From Mauremys mutica (taxonomy: Eukaryota; Chordata; Testudines; Geoemydidae), in contig NC_059074.1 in assembly GCF_020497125.1 (NCBI RefSeq), positions 197,790,915 to 197,854,914 on the forward strand: 64,000 nt of DNA. Direction: 5' to 3'. The notes beneath the pieces are model-generated. The model saw only the letters and a list, made by a program, of their open reading frames with translations, was not told the DNA's origin and searched no databases. The stretch's first letter is position 1; the number at the start of each line of letters is the position of its first letter. The translations under genes and the position numbers were made by a program. Shown in pieces: positions 47,740 to 59,097 of this stretch.

Positions 47740-50040
47740 ACCACTGCAGAAGAGTAAAACATCAGAAAAATACAAATAGGGGATATTGCTGGATGATTGG
47801 CTGGAAAGAAAGGAACAAAGAACATTTAGTGAAGAACCATGTTATGTCTTTGTTTGAGATGCCAATGAATTTAGGGTCAGCTTTGTGTATAAGTTTAGGC
47901 ACTTAAAAATTACCATGTAAACTTTACTACTCCTGATATGCTTGTTCATGTATTAATAACTCAAATTTTTGGGGAGTAAATGGGTTTCTAATAAACTGAT
48001 GTGTGAGAGAAAGAAGGACGCTTACAATGATGGGAACAGGTACTGGTGGGTTAATAAGTGATTCTGACCTTCTCCATCTGAAAACTACCAAGTGAAAGTC
48101 TGAGCAAAGTACTCCTGTATCTATCCTGGGTATATCAATATTTCATCATGGCAATACAATGGTGGACATATCATCTGACTAAAGAAAGTCTGTTTAGATT
48201 GTTATGGTGAGGTTTAATGTTAATTTCTATACATATTTTCTAATGCTTCTCAGCCCATTAAAGATGTTACTTTTGTCTACACGAAGGATCAGTGCCAAAC
48301 ATTTCGGTTACAGGCAGTAAAGGAATAGGTTTTGTTTTAGAATGAAGCTAACAAATTAGTATCCAGTGTAAGTTAAGCTATTTTAAAAATAGAATCCCTG
48401 TAACAAGGATGCCAAACTCCTGGCCCAGATGAATTCACTAGCCCTCATGTCACGTTAAGACTGCAGTTCAGTTCAGCTCTGCCAACACACCAGTGCTTTG
48501 GACACGGTGTCTGCTGCAAAGAGAAGCTGAGAGTAGCCAAGTAATTTCCTTTGTGCAGCAGGCTCTATGTGCTTTACACACGGAAAGGCTGCTGAAGGAA
48601 ACTCATCTGAGTGTTTACCAATGCCCTTGTGCAGCCCCTTTGGTGTGTAAAACCACTTCTGCAGCACACCAGAGACCAAAAATACAAGAAGGAGCAGATC
48701 AGATCCAAGTACAAAATACAAGTCATAGAATTGGGCAAGGCACAGAATGAGAAGAAAATAGGGAAGTGGGGATTCACTATTGTTTATTATGTTTATTATG
48801 AAGCCTCCAAGAAAGGAGGGAAAAATAGGAGAGGGGTGGGGGAACAGAAGACTGTCACTAGGAAAAGTAAAGAGTACTTTTTTCTTAAGACAAAGGAAAA
48901 TAAATTATGAGAAAATACAGAAGTTAGAAATACAATTAAAAAAAGAGACTGTAGAGATACTGAATGAGGCAAAGGGTGGAATTTTCAAGTGCGCCTACAG
49001 AGACCTAGAAGCCCATTCTCAAAAGTGACATAGGCACTTAGAAAGTTGTCTCATTCTTACATAGATAAATAAGCCAGATTTTTACAGGTATTTAGGCACT
49101 GCTGTGCTCAATATTGCAATGACTAACTGATTTAGAAGCCTACATCTCCTTTTCCAATGGGATTTGGTCACTTAGGTGTATGTTGATGGGATTTAGACTC
49201 CAAAGTGTCTGAATCCCTTTGAAAATGAGATATAGGAGTCTAAAATAGTTAGGTGTTGCAACACTGAGTGCAGTAACACCTGGATATCTTCAAAAATCTG
49301 GGTTTTAGGAATTATTGCAAATTTGACCCAAAGAGAAATGTAGAGAAAGACAACTAGAAATATACACAGAGACTGGGAAGGGAAATATGGAAAATTGGAG
49401 AGGGGAGGAACAAAAATTCTGGTGGTCTTTATACCAGATTCATAAAATGTTTCCATTGAATTATTCTGAAAGTGCAAATTATCCATATGTAATCATTAAA
49501 CATATGCTTAAGTGTTTGCAAGTTCAGGGTTAATAATGTTTGGTTACTATTTAAAGATCATATTTTCCCCTCTTTATCTGGGTCAAACTCCTGTTGAAAA
49601 CAACAAGCAACCTACTGTGGATTAAGGGTGGGATACAAAATAGTCTTGCCCTGGAGCAATTTTGGTCTTTACCAAAGAATGAGTTTGATACACATACCCT
49701 AGTGCACTTCTTGCCACCATTAAACAGCATTATAATCTGTAACATCAAAAACAAACATCTGATTCAGAGAGTAAAACTAAATGCTTCAATTCATTTTAAA
49801 ATTTCAAGACAAAATATGCTTCAACTTTTACAGTGCAGTTCTAAATTAAGCATACCACAATAAAAAAAATACAGCGTGACTGGCACACACTAACATTGTA
49901 GAACCATGCTACCTCTCCAAATATTCAGCATTTATGCATAATATTATTTGTCTTAACACTTGTTAAATTGAAGACCTTTGCGGAACTTCACAACTGTAAA
50001 TTAACATGTGAACTTCATCATCATACTCGGTCAGTCATAC
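47740..50040. other. Non-coding stretch with one old repeat
   Basis: No gene. A degraded interspersed repeat lies at about 48976-49250 (gaattttcaagtgcgcctac ... caaaagtgacataggcacttag ... cttttccaatgggatttgg), of the same kind as at 29428-29660 and 54435-54560. The frame at 48611-48910 is Lys/Glu-rich low complexity. Confidence 0.5.
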
Positions 50041-50043
50041 TCA

Positions 50044-50324
50044 GGGCAAGTCTACACTACAGGGTTAAGGCAACTCCAGCTATGTGAATAACGTGGCTAG
50101 AGGAGATATACCTTAGGTTGACTTATTGCAGTGTCTACACTGTGCTGGATCGATGGGAGAAACTCTCCCTTTAACTTACATTATGCTTTTCGTTCCAGTG
50201 GAGTACCGCAGTCAATGGGAGACCGATCGGCAGTCGATTTAGTAGGTCTTCCCTAGACCTGCTAAAGCGACCCCCAGTGGATCGATTGCTGCAGTGTCAA
50301 TCCACGGTAAATGGAGACAAACCC
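50044..50324. mobile_element. Harbinger-like MITE, diverged
   Basis: The left end gggcaagtctacactac and the right end ggagacaaaccc are imperfect inverted copies. TCA flanks both sides (50041-50043 and 50325-50327). Words such as ccttaggttgacttattgca and ctccagctatgtgaataac match the copy at 21426-21720 (ttaggttgacttacccc, gctatgttattcacatagct), so the two are related. Confidence 0.75.
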
Positions 50325-50668
50325 TCAGTGGAAGTGTAAACACATGATACAAAATATATACACTAAATTACTCCCCAGTGAAGTTTAGACCCCCTGCCTT
50401 CACTTTGGTAAGACTGCCTTAACTACAGATCAAGATTTTATTGAGTTACACCATGTTATGACAATTTTCTTCATTTATGTAGTGAAACGGTTGCCATCTA
50501 ACAATGTAAGGAGATTATGAAAACTGCTATGCAGCATGACACCAAGTGATAAATTGCCATGGAGGAGAGCTTAATTGCAGAAGTTTGCATTAAATGCTGA
50601 GCAGAGTGAGTTAATCTGGACCTGAATTAATGTGAAAATGCAGAACCCTGTAAATAGTAAATAGTAGG

Positions 50669-51660
50669 TAGGATTGCCAACTTTCTACTCGCACAAAACT
50701 GAACATCTATGCCCCGCCTCTCCTCCGAGACCCTGCTCCCCGCTCACTCCATGCCCCTGCCCTCATTGCTCACTCTCCCCACTCTCTCTCACTCACTCAC
50801 TTTCACCGGGCTGGCTCAGGGGGTTGGGGTACAGGAGACGGTGAGGGCTCCGGCTGGGGGGGGAGGGCTCTGGGGTGGGGCCAGAAATGAGGAGTTCAGG
50901 GTGCAGGAGGGGGCTCTGAGCTGAGGCAGTGGGTTGGGATGCAAGAGGGATGAGGGCTCCAGCTGCAGATGCAGGCTCTGGGGTTGGGACAAAGATGAGG
51001 GATTTGGGGTGTAGGAGGGTGCTTCAGGCTGGGACTGAGGAGCTTGAAGGGTGGGAGGGGATCAGGGCAAGGGCAAGGGGTGATGTGAGACTCCTGCTGA
51101 GTGTGCGGGCTCTGGGGTGGCGCTGAGGATGAGAGGTTTGGGGTGTAGGAGGATGATCTGGGCTGGAATTGAGGGGTTCAGAGGGAGGGAGGGAGATCAG
51201 GGGTGGGGCAGAGGTTTGGGGCACAGGAGGGGGTCAGGGATGCAGGCTCTGGGCAGTGCTTACCTCACGCAGTTCCCGGAAGCAGCAGCATCCCCCCTTC
51301 CGCTCCTACGCAGAGGCGTGGCCAGGCGGCTCTGTGCGGTGCACACTGCCCCCATCTGCAGGCTCTGCCCCTGCAGCTCCCACTGGCCGTGGTTCCCGGC
51401 CAATGGGAGCTTCAGATCCGACGCTTGGGCCGGGGACAGCATGCGGAGCCCCTTTGCTACCCCTACGTGTAGGAGCCGGAGGGGGGAAATGCCACTGCTT
51501 CTGGGAGCCGCACAGACCCATGGCAGGCAGGGAGCCTGCCTTAGTCCCACTGCACCATCAACCAGTCTGTTCATGGCCCAGTCAGCAGTGCTGATCCGAG
51601 CCACCAGGGTCCCTTTTTGTCCGGGCGTTCCAGTTGAAAACCGGACACCTGGCAACTCTA
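50669..51660. mobile_element. GC-rich hAT-like element with degenerate G-rich tandem array
   Basis: The left end taggattgccaac and the right end, read in complement as tagagttgccaggtgtcc, are imperfect inverted copies. The 8-bp flanks atagtagg and tccgtagg agree at five positions, consistent with a decayed duplication. 50820-51240 is a degenerate tandem array (gggtgcaggagggggctctg type). 51377-51412 holds a palindrome, gctcccactggccgtggttc with ccggccaatgggagc. The right end matches 25520-25597. Long frames here (for example 51117-51701) have repeat-like composition and are not genes. Confidence 0.7.
50820..51240 (+). repeat. Degenerate G-rich tandem repeats
   Basis: Recurring words: ggggtacaggagacggtgag, agttcagggtgcaggagggg, gttgggatgcaagagggatg, tttggggtgtaggagggtgc, tttggggtgtaggaggatga, tttggggcacaggagggggt. 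Spacing is about 60-130 bp. The core (ggggtgcaggagggggctc) is shared with the minisatellite at 38170-39030. Confidence 0.75.
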
Positions 51661-51829
51661 TCCGTAGGCAAACAAGAGACCAGAGTTTAAGATCACATTA
51701 GACTTCAGGAGCAAACTGTATCTACATAAACACACCTACTCTGGTTAGATATGCAGCAGATAGAACTGTGTTGCCCAAAGTTATCAACTTTGAGTGGCAC
51801 TGGGTTACAAATCTCTTTAGTACTGAATG

Positions 51830-52735
51830 CAGAGCCCTGTGAAAGTAAGGGGGGGGGCGGTGACAGATGTCCCTGCCAGGAGGTGTGGACTCTACCTAAG
51901 GGTCTCTTAACTGGTTTAACCTGCCCCTCTCCATTACTCAAAGATAGAGCAAAAGTTAGGAGTCCTTTGTTTTGTTAAGTGCTCACTAGAGCTGAAATCA
52001 CTTGAGCTGAAATCCAGCCAGCTTCAGGTTCCCCCATTAAGAGCTGACACTCAGAGTTGGGTGGAACTTCAACAGACTGATCTGTAGCGGTCACAGCAGA
52101 GAGGCAGGTGGCAGAAGAAGATGACTAATGAGCGGCTGGTGAGGTGGCCAGTGGAGCGGAACGCTGGCTGGTGAGACGGCCAGCGGAGCAGAACAGTGCC
52201 TGGCGGTGAGACCAGCCAGAACAAGTGCTCAGATGGCGGAGCAAGCCAGGTTTCTTCTTCCCCAGGTGGGAGGTGAACTTACACAGATGTACTGCTGAAC
52301 CCTGGGTCCTCACTGACCAAGAACAACCACTGTGAGTGGGGTGTGGTGAGTGAGCAGAGAGGGGCATAGGAAAGGAACTTTTAGTTGTAGAACTCAAGGA
52401 CATGAGGCATAAGACACTGCCCCATGCACTCTGAGGTGGATGTCCTGCTCACAGTTTTATGATTATGAATCCTGCTTGCGGCATTTTCCCTAATTAATGT
52501 TGGGTGACTTCTCTCCTTTCGTTAAAAGTTTCTTTTCTACACTTAGACTCTGTGCTTGCGAGTGGGGAAGTATTGCCTCTTACAGGCACCCAGGGATGGT
52601 GTGTAATTTTCCCAGGTTACTGGGTGAGGGATCGAGCCGGTTCTATGCTGTATTGTTGAAAAGAAACCCCTGGATATTGAACCTGGCCCTGGTTGCTGCC
52701 GACTCCACCTGGCAGAAGGGTTACAAAGGGATAAA
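51830..52735 (+). repeat. Unclassified repeat-like segment, possible LTR remnant
   Basis: Composition differs from the AT-rich flanks, and the segment ends in gggttaca, which could be a CA terminus. The internal phrase ggtggccagtggagcggaacgc / cggccagcggagcagaaca is a short imperfect tandem. No gag/pol frames. The frame 52497-52853 has no recognisable domain. Assignment is a guess based on sequence style. Confidence 0.25.
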
Positions 52736-55700
52736 ATCAGCTCTCACCCTCCAAGGACAAAGGAGACCACCTGTTAGTGTCATAATATACCATGTGTGGG
52801 GGCAGGGAAGAATGATCTTTGTAGTGTTCTTCAGATTACTTACTTTTAACTAATTTATATCTACCAATTAAAAAAATTCAGTACCCCAGGCCCAAAAGGA
52901 ATGTTAGCATTAATGATTCTTGGACTAACATATCTTTAATCAATAAGAAAGTCACCTAGATAACATACTATCAAAATGTGCTGTATCATCTTTTTAATAT
53001 GATACAAAATATGATATCCTGGGCCATCAGACAAAAATATGCTGTAATAACATCATAAAATGCTGGAAATTATCCCAATAATAAGTATTTACAAAGTTTT
53101 ATTTATTTTCTTTTAATTATTCAGTGAGCACATCTTAGACATTTGATAAATACATTTGCTTATCTAAATTTGTTTGCTTCACTCACATGCCTGGCCATGT
53201 GTATTGCTGGTTTAGTTATGAGTATTGGACTATTAGCTTTTAATTTTTTGTCTGTATTTGTGCTACAAAACCTAGCACTGATGCTATGAAAACATGTATG
53301 GATTTTCACGGAATCAGATTATAGGATTAAATGGAATCCTCTAGTTGCTCTCCCTGAAAAAACAGATAAGTTATTATGAACTGCAAATAAAGAAGAAAAA
53401 AAGTTAAATTTTGATCCAGTCAGTCTAGGACCTAATCCAACTCTAGTTATAGAAAATGGAAATATTCCTATTGTCTTCCATACAAGTTTTACTGGCCCCT
53501 TCAACAATGTTGTTTTAAGGGGTGACAAATATATCAATCACCATCCAGAAGCATTAAAATCAGAAGACAACTCATGCACAAAATGCATTACATTTGTATG
53601 CACTGTACTTCATGCCAACACATTACAAGAGTTGACATTAAGTATATGAGCTCATACAGAAAACAAAGATGCAATATAAAAATATAAATTTAGCTGTGAA
53701 TACTGTTTGGGAATACAAAAGTAAAGTGTTAACTACAGTACTGGTTATTATTATTTTACTCCTAGCCAAGAAAACAGACAGCATCATTCTTATGCGGGGA
53801 AAGGGGGAAGAGAAGGTTCTCTTTCACGTACAAAGTAATCAGTTAGATATATCATCAGCTGACTGTGTCTTTTTTGGCATATCTTGACAAAATATGTAAG
53901 TTGTATGATCATTCTGGGAATTTTAACTAAAATACCTACTTTTTTACAAGGCCAGCAGGACTTGGCCTTTCCAACACCTACTTTAGTAGTTGTATAGTTC
54001 TTGCCTCAATGTTGTAATTGTTTTGAAACCTGAAACAATTTAGGCCTGTGTGTGTGCACATTTATGGACAACAATGACTTTCAAGGAAATAATTCTGTAG
54101 AGTGATTTGGATGACATTCTAAATGACTAATATATATATTTTTTCCCTGCAAGTGATATTTGAAAAGTGAAATTCTAATTACAGACGGGGTCAAGGAAAA
54201 AAATACTTTTTCTATTCTCTGATGATACAGGAGGTTATCAGGAAGGGCTGTAGAAGAAAACATAACATTGACTCATCAATTATTTTTTTTGATGTCTGTG
54301 TAGTATATGATTGATTCCCATTGGAATATTTTAAAAAATTCTAATTTAAACCCCATGATTTAAAGCAGAGATTGGCCCCAAAATGTTATAATGGTAGTGG
54401 AGCTTTCAATCTGAACTTTGCAGCATGATGTACAATTTTCAAAGGTGCCTATGTGGCTTAGGATCTGAAGTCCCATTTTCAAAAGTGTCACAAAGTCAAT
54501 GGGACTTAGGCTCCCAAATACCTAATTCACGTCGATGCTTTTGAAAATGTTACCACAGGCCTATTTCTGGTTCAGTGACAAGGAATATTTTTAGCTATGA
54601 CAAATATGACAAGTGCAAATAGTCGTGATTTGGAAAATTATTTTAAGGTTTGAACAGTCTAAAATCCTACATTTAAATCAAAATATTATGGATTACAGTT
54701 AGGGATGCATATTAATATATTTTAAAGCACTAGAAACTATAGCATTTTAAAGGAGGGCTAAGCTGAAAACAGTTTGTGGAGTTGAATCTTATTATTTTTC
54801 AGTGACTAGTGAAGTTCCCCCACCCATTGCTGGTAGAGGTCTGTGCTCAAGGAAGCACAAAAATTCTCACTGAATTTTGGAAATCCTGAATGATTTATAC
54901 TAAGAGGATGCTCAAGGAACTAGATATAGATATTGCATATATGTTGTTAAGCTCTGATCCTGTTCTCCCTAAAATCAACAAGATGACTTGCAGGGCACAG
55001 GTCTGGGCCCGTAATGCAGGCAAATAATATACTGTAGAAAAGGGAAATGCTCTTTGTTAAATTAAACAGCCCCGCTTGAGAGGCATGTTTTGAAAGCAAA
55101 CAACGGACTAGGGACTAGAAAAGTCACATTTTTAGAAGCTACGTTATCCTCTTAACTCTTGATAAAGGAATTGAGAAACAACCTTCTATGCCTTCTTTTT
55201 TTGGATAGTCCAGTCCAGCATCCCCATCCTGGGTGAGCCAAGGGATTTGCTGGCATCAGCATCAAACGTATGTATGTACGTATAAAGGGTGGAAGAGTCC
55301 TAGTGAGACATGCAGGCTGCCAGTGCTTCTGGACCACCCAAGCAGGGTCAGGTTAGATATGTCTGCAGCTGCCCAGACTCCGCTGCCTTAGCTTCCAGCA
55401 AAGGCAGCTAGCATTGTGAACAATTCAGTATTATCACCGGAGGCTTTCTGTTTCAATTCTGTTTGTTTTTAAGTGTAGCTTGAGAGAATAAAACATCCTA
55501 TAGGCTAAACAGCTTTCCAAAACAAATGAAACAGGTCAGATTGATATTTCACAACAGCTTCTGATCTTCTCCATGGAGTACAGTTGAAAGTGATACAGAT
55601 AATCTGAATACATAAATTGCCTGATCCTCCTGTAAAACTGAGCAGAGGATTTGTAGGATCTGTAATCCTGGCATTCTGATCTTTGCTCTCATTCACCAAA

Positions 55701-56272
55701 GATGTTGAAATCAGTTTTAGGAATGCCAGACAATTATCCAGTTGATTCCTCCTGGAGTGGCTGGATTTTTTAAAATATTTTTTTTAAGTCTTTGCAACAA
55801 CGTATCTATAACCCAGGCACCAACTACTTAAGACTTCAGGGCAAATATCCCAAGTGTTTCTTTTCCCTGTGGTTTCAGGACACCACTTCCACTTCTGTTG
55901 ATATGTCATGCCTTCCCCCTTTTCCAATATACAGTAGATACTGTAGCACCTATGTTAAAGTTGGAGAGGTGGAACAAATATTCAAAACCTGTAGTTCACT
56001 GAAGGGGGACAGTGCCAGCAAAGTAAATTAAAGCTTCTGTAAGACTTGATATATATAATTTGGAATATAAAGTGTCACTTTATTCTTAAATTGTAAGCTA
56101 CAGAGTAAGTCCTATTTTTATCACATAGCAGCAGAAAGAAAAATATAATTTTAACAGGCAAACCATCTTTGAAGTACTATCATAAACCTTGTTTACTGTG
56201 TTTAGGTGATATATGCAGTAGAAAACATAACATTTTAGAAATTCAGACCTACATTTTTCACAAATCACATAC

Positions 56273-56294
56273 TGTGTGTGTGTGTGTGTGTGTG
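56273..56294 (+). repeat. (TG)11 microsatellite
   Basis: Uninterrupted TG units. Confidence 0.95.
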
Positions 56295-56621
56295 TAAATC
56301 AATACAGCATATATTCTACTACTATATAGAGAGATTATGGTATGATAATGTCTTTATATTATTTCCCAGTGGAGGTCACTTTTTCAACCCATTGTAAAAC
56401 AGTTTCTCTCTACAAACTAAAAATGCAGTCTGTCTTGCAGAAGGGAATGCAATTTTTAGTGCCAACACCTATTTAAAAGTGAGCAGGAAGAAAACTGTTC
56501 TAGATCCAATTAATCTGTCTCATCCAATATTATATAGTCAGGTGAGTTTAAAATATCTCCTGAATTTTAAAAACAAAAACAAAAAACAAGAAATCCTAAT
56601 GGAATTATGAAAATGGTACCC

Positions 56622-56993
56622 TGAATTCCACCTGATCACAGTCTATAAATACTTACACTGGCCTCTTTAATCTAGCAAACAAAGAAACAACAAGAGCCAG
56701 TGTCTGGAAGTTGAAGCTAGAGACATTAAAACTAGAAATAAGACTGAGCTTTTTAACTGAGAGAGCAATTAACCATTGGTCAATGTACCAAGTGATATGG
56801 TAGTTTCTCCATCACTTAGAGTCTTTAAGATTGGATGCATTTTAAAAAAGATATGCTCAGTACAACCACTTATTATCGTGACTGAATCAGAGCGTTCTTG
56901 GGTAAAGGTCTATAACTTGTGTTATGCAGGAGGTCAGACTAGATAATCATAAGGGGCCTTTCTGGCTTTAAAAATCTATGACTCCATGAAAGA
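56622..56993 (+). mobile_element. CR1 LINE 3' end fragment
   Basis: Landmarks: cctgatcacagtctataaat, ggaagttgaagctagagaca, gcaattaaccattggtcaat, ctccatcacttagagtcttt, ttgtgttatgcaggaggtca, gactagataatcataagggg and the end tctatgactcc. It is the same region as the end of 40957-42222, in another copy. Confidence 0.9.
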
Positions 56994-57600
56994 TTGTATG
57001 AAGATAAACAGTATTTTAAATTCCAAAGTTCACAAGCCAATGGCTACTCATAAAAAGGTATTTTTATTCATATAACTTTAGGACAATAAATCCCCAAAAT
57101 GTTAGAAAACCTTGCTCCACTGAAGTAAATGGGCATTCTGTTATACGTATTTAATTTGAGCTGATTTTAATAAAGCTGATTAAACATATATGATTTAATG
57201 TTCATGTTAAAACTAGGGCTGTCAAGCAAGTAAAAAAACTAATCATGATTAATTGCACGATTAAAAAAATTAATTGTGCAATTAATCGAGCTGTTAAACA
57301 ATAATAGAATACCATTTCTTTAAATATTTTGGACGTTTCCTACATTTTCAAATATATTGATTTCAATAACAACACAGAATAAAAGTATACAGTGCTCACT
57401 TTATTTTTATTACAAATATTTGCACTGTAAAAAAGAATAAAGAAATAGTATTTTTCAATTCACCGCATACAAGTACTGTCGTGCAATCTTTTTATCATGA
57501 AAGTTTAACTTACAAATATAGAATAATGTACCAAAAAATAACTGCACTCAAAAATAAAACAATGTAAAACTTTAGAGCCTACAAGTGCATTCAGTCCTAC

Positions 57601-58242
57601 TTCTTGTTCAGCCAATCACTCAGACAAACAAGTTTGTTTACATTTGCAGGAGATAATGCTGCCCGCTTCTTATTTACTATGTCACCTGTAAGTCAGAACA
57701 GGCATTCACCTGGCACTGTTGTAGCCAGCATCACAAGATATTTATATGCCAGATGTGGTAAAGATTCATAGGTCCCTTCCTGCTTCACCCATCATTCCAG
57801 AATACATGCTTCCATGCTGAAGCAGGGTTCTGGCTCAATAACAATCCAAAGCAGTGCAGACTGATGCACATTCCTTTTCATCATCTGAGCCAGATGCCCC
57901 CCAAAAAAGGTTGTTTTTCTTTTTTGGTGGTTCAGGTTCTGTAGTTTCTGCATCAGAGTGTTGCTCTTTTAAGACTTCTGAAAACATTCTCCATACCTCT
58001 TCCCTCTCAGATTCTGGAAGGCACTTCAGATTCTTAAACCTTGGGTCGAATGCTGTAGCACTCTTTAGAAATCTCACGTTGGTACCTTCTTTGCATTTTG
58101 TCAAATCTGCAGTAAACGTATTCTTAAATTGAACAACATGGGCTGGGTCGTCATCCAAGACTACTATAATACGAAATATATGGCAGAATGCAAGTAAAAC
58201 AGAGCAGGAGACATACAATTCTCCCCCAAGGAGTTCAGTCAC
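57601..58242 (-). pseudogene. hAT (ZBED-like) transposase, C-terminal part
   Basis: On the minus strand the open part 58242-57835 (about 135 residues) holds ATAFDPRFKNLKCLPESERE, the conserved pre-dimerisation box of Ac/ZBED-type hAT transposases, followed by KEQHSDAETTEPEPPKKK and an acidic stretch. Downstream on the same strand, in the left arm (57830-57601), a degraded C-terminal dimerisation domain follows, with YESLPHLAYKYLV and KKRAALSPANVNKLVCLSDW. Stops lie between (TAA after CTALDCY near 57835, TGA near 57690). The N-terminal zinc finger and catalytic domain are absent from the element. The role in intact relatives is cut-and-paste transposition with 8-bp duplications. Confidence 0.82.
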
Positions 58243-58279
58243 AAATTAATTATTTTTTTTTGGTTTTTGTTTTTTTTTA

Positions 58280-58508
58280 CAAACATCATCAGCATGGAAG
58301 CACGTCCTCTGGAATGGCAGCCAAAACATGAAGGCACATACGAATGTTTAGCATATCTGGCACGTAAATACCTAGCAATGCCAGCTACACCAGTGCCATG
58401 AGAAAACCTGTTCTCATTTTCAGTTGACACTGTAAATAAGAAGTGGGCAGCATTATCTTGCGTAAATGTAATTGTTTGTCTTAGTGATTGGCTGAATGAG
58501 AAGTAGGA
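58280..58508 (+). pseudogene. Second, opposite-strand copy of the hAT transposase C-terminus
   Basis: In the right arm the plus strand reads MEARPLEWQPKHEGTYECLA, YLARKYLAMPATPVP, a stop, then ENLFSFSVDTVNKKWAALS and VCLSDWLNEK. This is the hAT dimerisation domain again, encoded on the other strand because the arm is an inverted duplicate. It has no upstream catalytic domain in its own orientation. Confidence 0.8.
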
Positions 58509-58652
58509 CGGAGTGCACTTGTAGGCTCTAAAGTTTTACATCGTTCTGTTTTTGAGTGCAGTTATGTAACAAACAAAAAATCTACATTTATAAATTGCAC
58601 TTTCACGATACAGATTGCACTACGGTACTTGTATGGGGTGAACTGAAAAATA

Positions 58653-58850
58653 CACCGCTACCTTGATATAACGCCACCCAATATAACACGAATTTGGATA
58701 TAATACGGTAAAGCAGTGCTTCAGGATGGTGGCGGGGGGGGAGGGGCTGCACACTCCGGTGGATCAAAGCAAGTTCAATATAACATGATTTCACCTATAA
58801 CACGGCAAGATTTTTTGGCTCCCAAGGACAGCGTTATATCGAGGTAGAGG
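58653..58850. mobile_element. 198-bp pogo/Tigger-like MITE
   Basis: The left end caccgctaccttgatataac and the right end gcgttatatcgaggtagagg are inverted copies, flanked by TA (58651-58652, 58851-58852). A second inner pair, tataacacgaatttgg against tcacctataacacgg, lies inside. It interrupts the hAT right arm at a site whose uninterrupted form is seen in the left arm at about 57443 (aaatagtatttttcaattca). Confidence 0.88.
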
Positions 58851-58867
58851 TATATTTATTTTACAAA

Positions 58868-59097
58868 AAAAACCAAGGAGGAGTCCTTGTGGCACCTTAG
58901 AGACTAACAAATTTATTTGGGCATAAGCTTTTGTGTTATACCTCCCTACCGTATTTTCCACTCCATGCACCTGACGAAGTGGGTTTCAACCCACAAAAAC
59001 TTATGCCCAAATAAATTTGTTAGTCTCTAAGGTGCCACAAGGACTCCTCATTGGTTTTGTTGATACAGACTAACATGGCTACCACTCTGAAACCTGT
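58868..59097. mobile_element. Penelope-like element fragment, inverted fold-back
   Basis: Arms aaggaggagtccttgtggca / gccacaaggactcctcatt and agactaacaaatttatttgg / ccaaataaatttgttagtct are inverted copies (58875-58932 and 59003-59063). The longer right arm continues to gttgatacagactaacatgg, ctaccactctgaaacc. It is the same kind of repeat as 46826-47017 (shared gtggcaccttatagactaac pattern). No target duplication is evident; it sits a few bases from the pogo MITE. Confidence 0.65.
58971..59008 (+). ncRNA. Hammerhead-ribozyme-like core, second copy
   Basis: CUGACGA (58971-58977), a helix GUGGGU/ACCCAC around UUCA (58979-58994), then AAAA (58995-58998) where GAAA is required, then AC-UUAU-GC. 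Relative to the copy at 46893-46930, the helix is kept while loop bases differ. The lost G and weakened stem III suggest this copy is inactive. Family assignment is inference. Confidence 0.5.

Larger units (their letters stand above)
51669..56620. other. Non-coding stretch; LTR-like patch and one old repeat
   Basis: 51830-52735 has a distinct, more GC-rich composition (gtgacagatgtccctgccag ... gtgcttgcgagtggggaagt ... tgttgaaaagaaacccctgg ... ggcagaagggttaca) in the style of an LTR-retroelement remnant, without definable ends or primer site. 54435-54560 is the old fold-back repeat (caattttcaaaggtgcctat ... cttttgaaaatgtt). A TG microsatellite lies at 56273-56294. The rest is AT-rich and featureless. 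Confidence 0.45.

Noticed and set aside
51117..51701. A 194-residue plus-strand frame
   Set aside because: It covers the right half of a GC-rich hAT element, overlaps equally long frames on both strands and ends at the transposon boundary.
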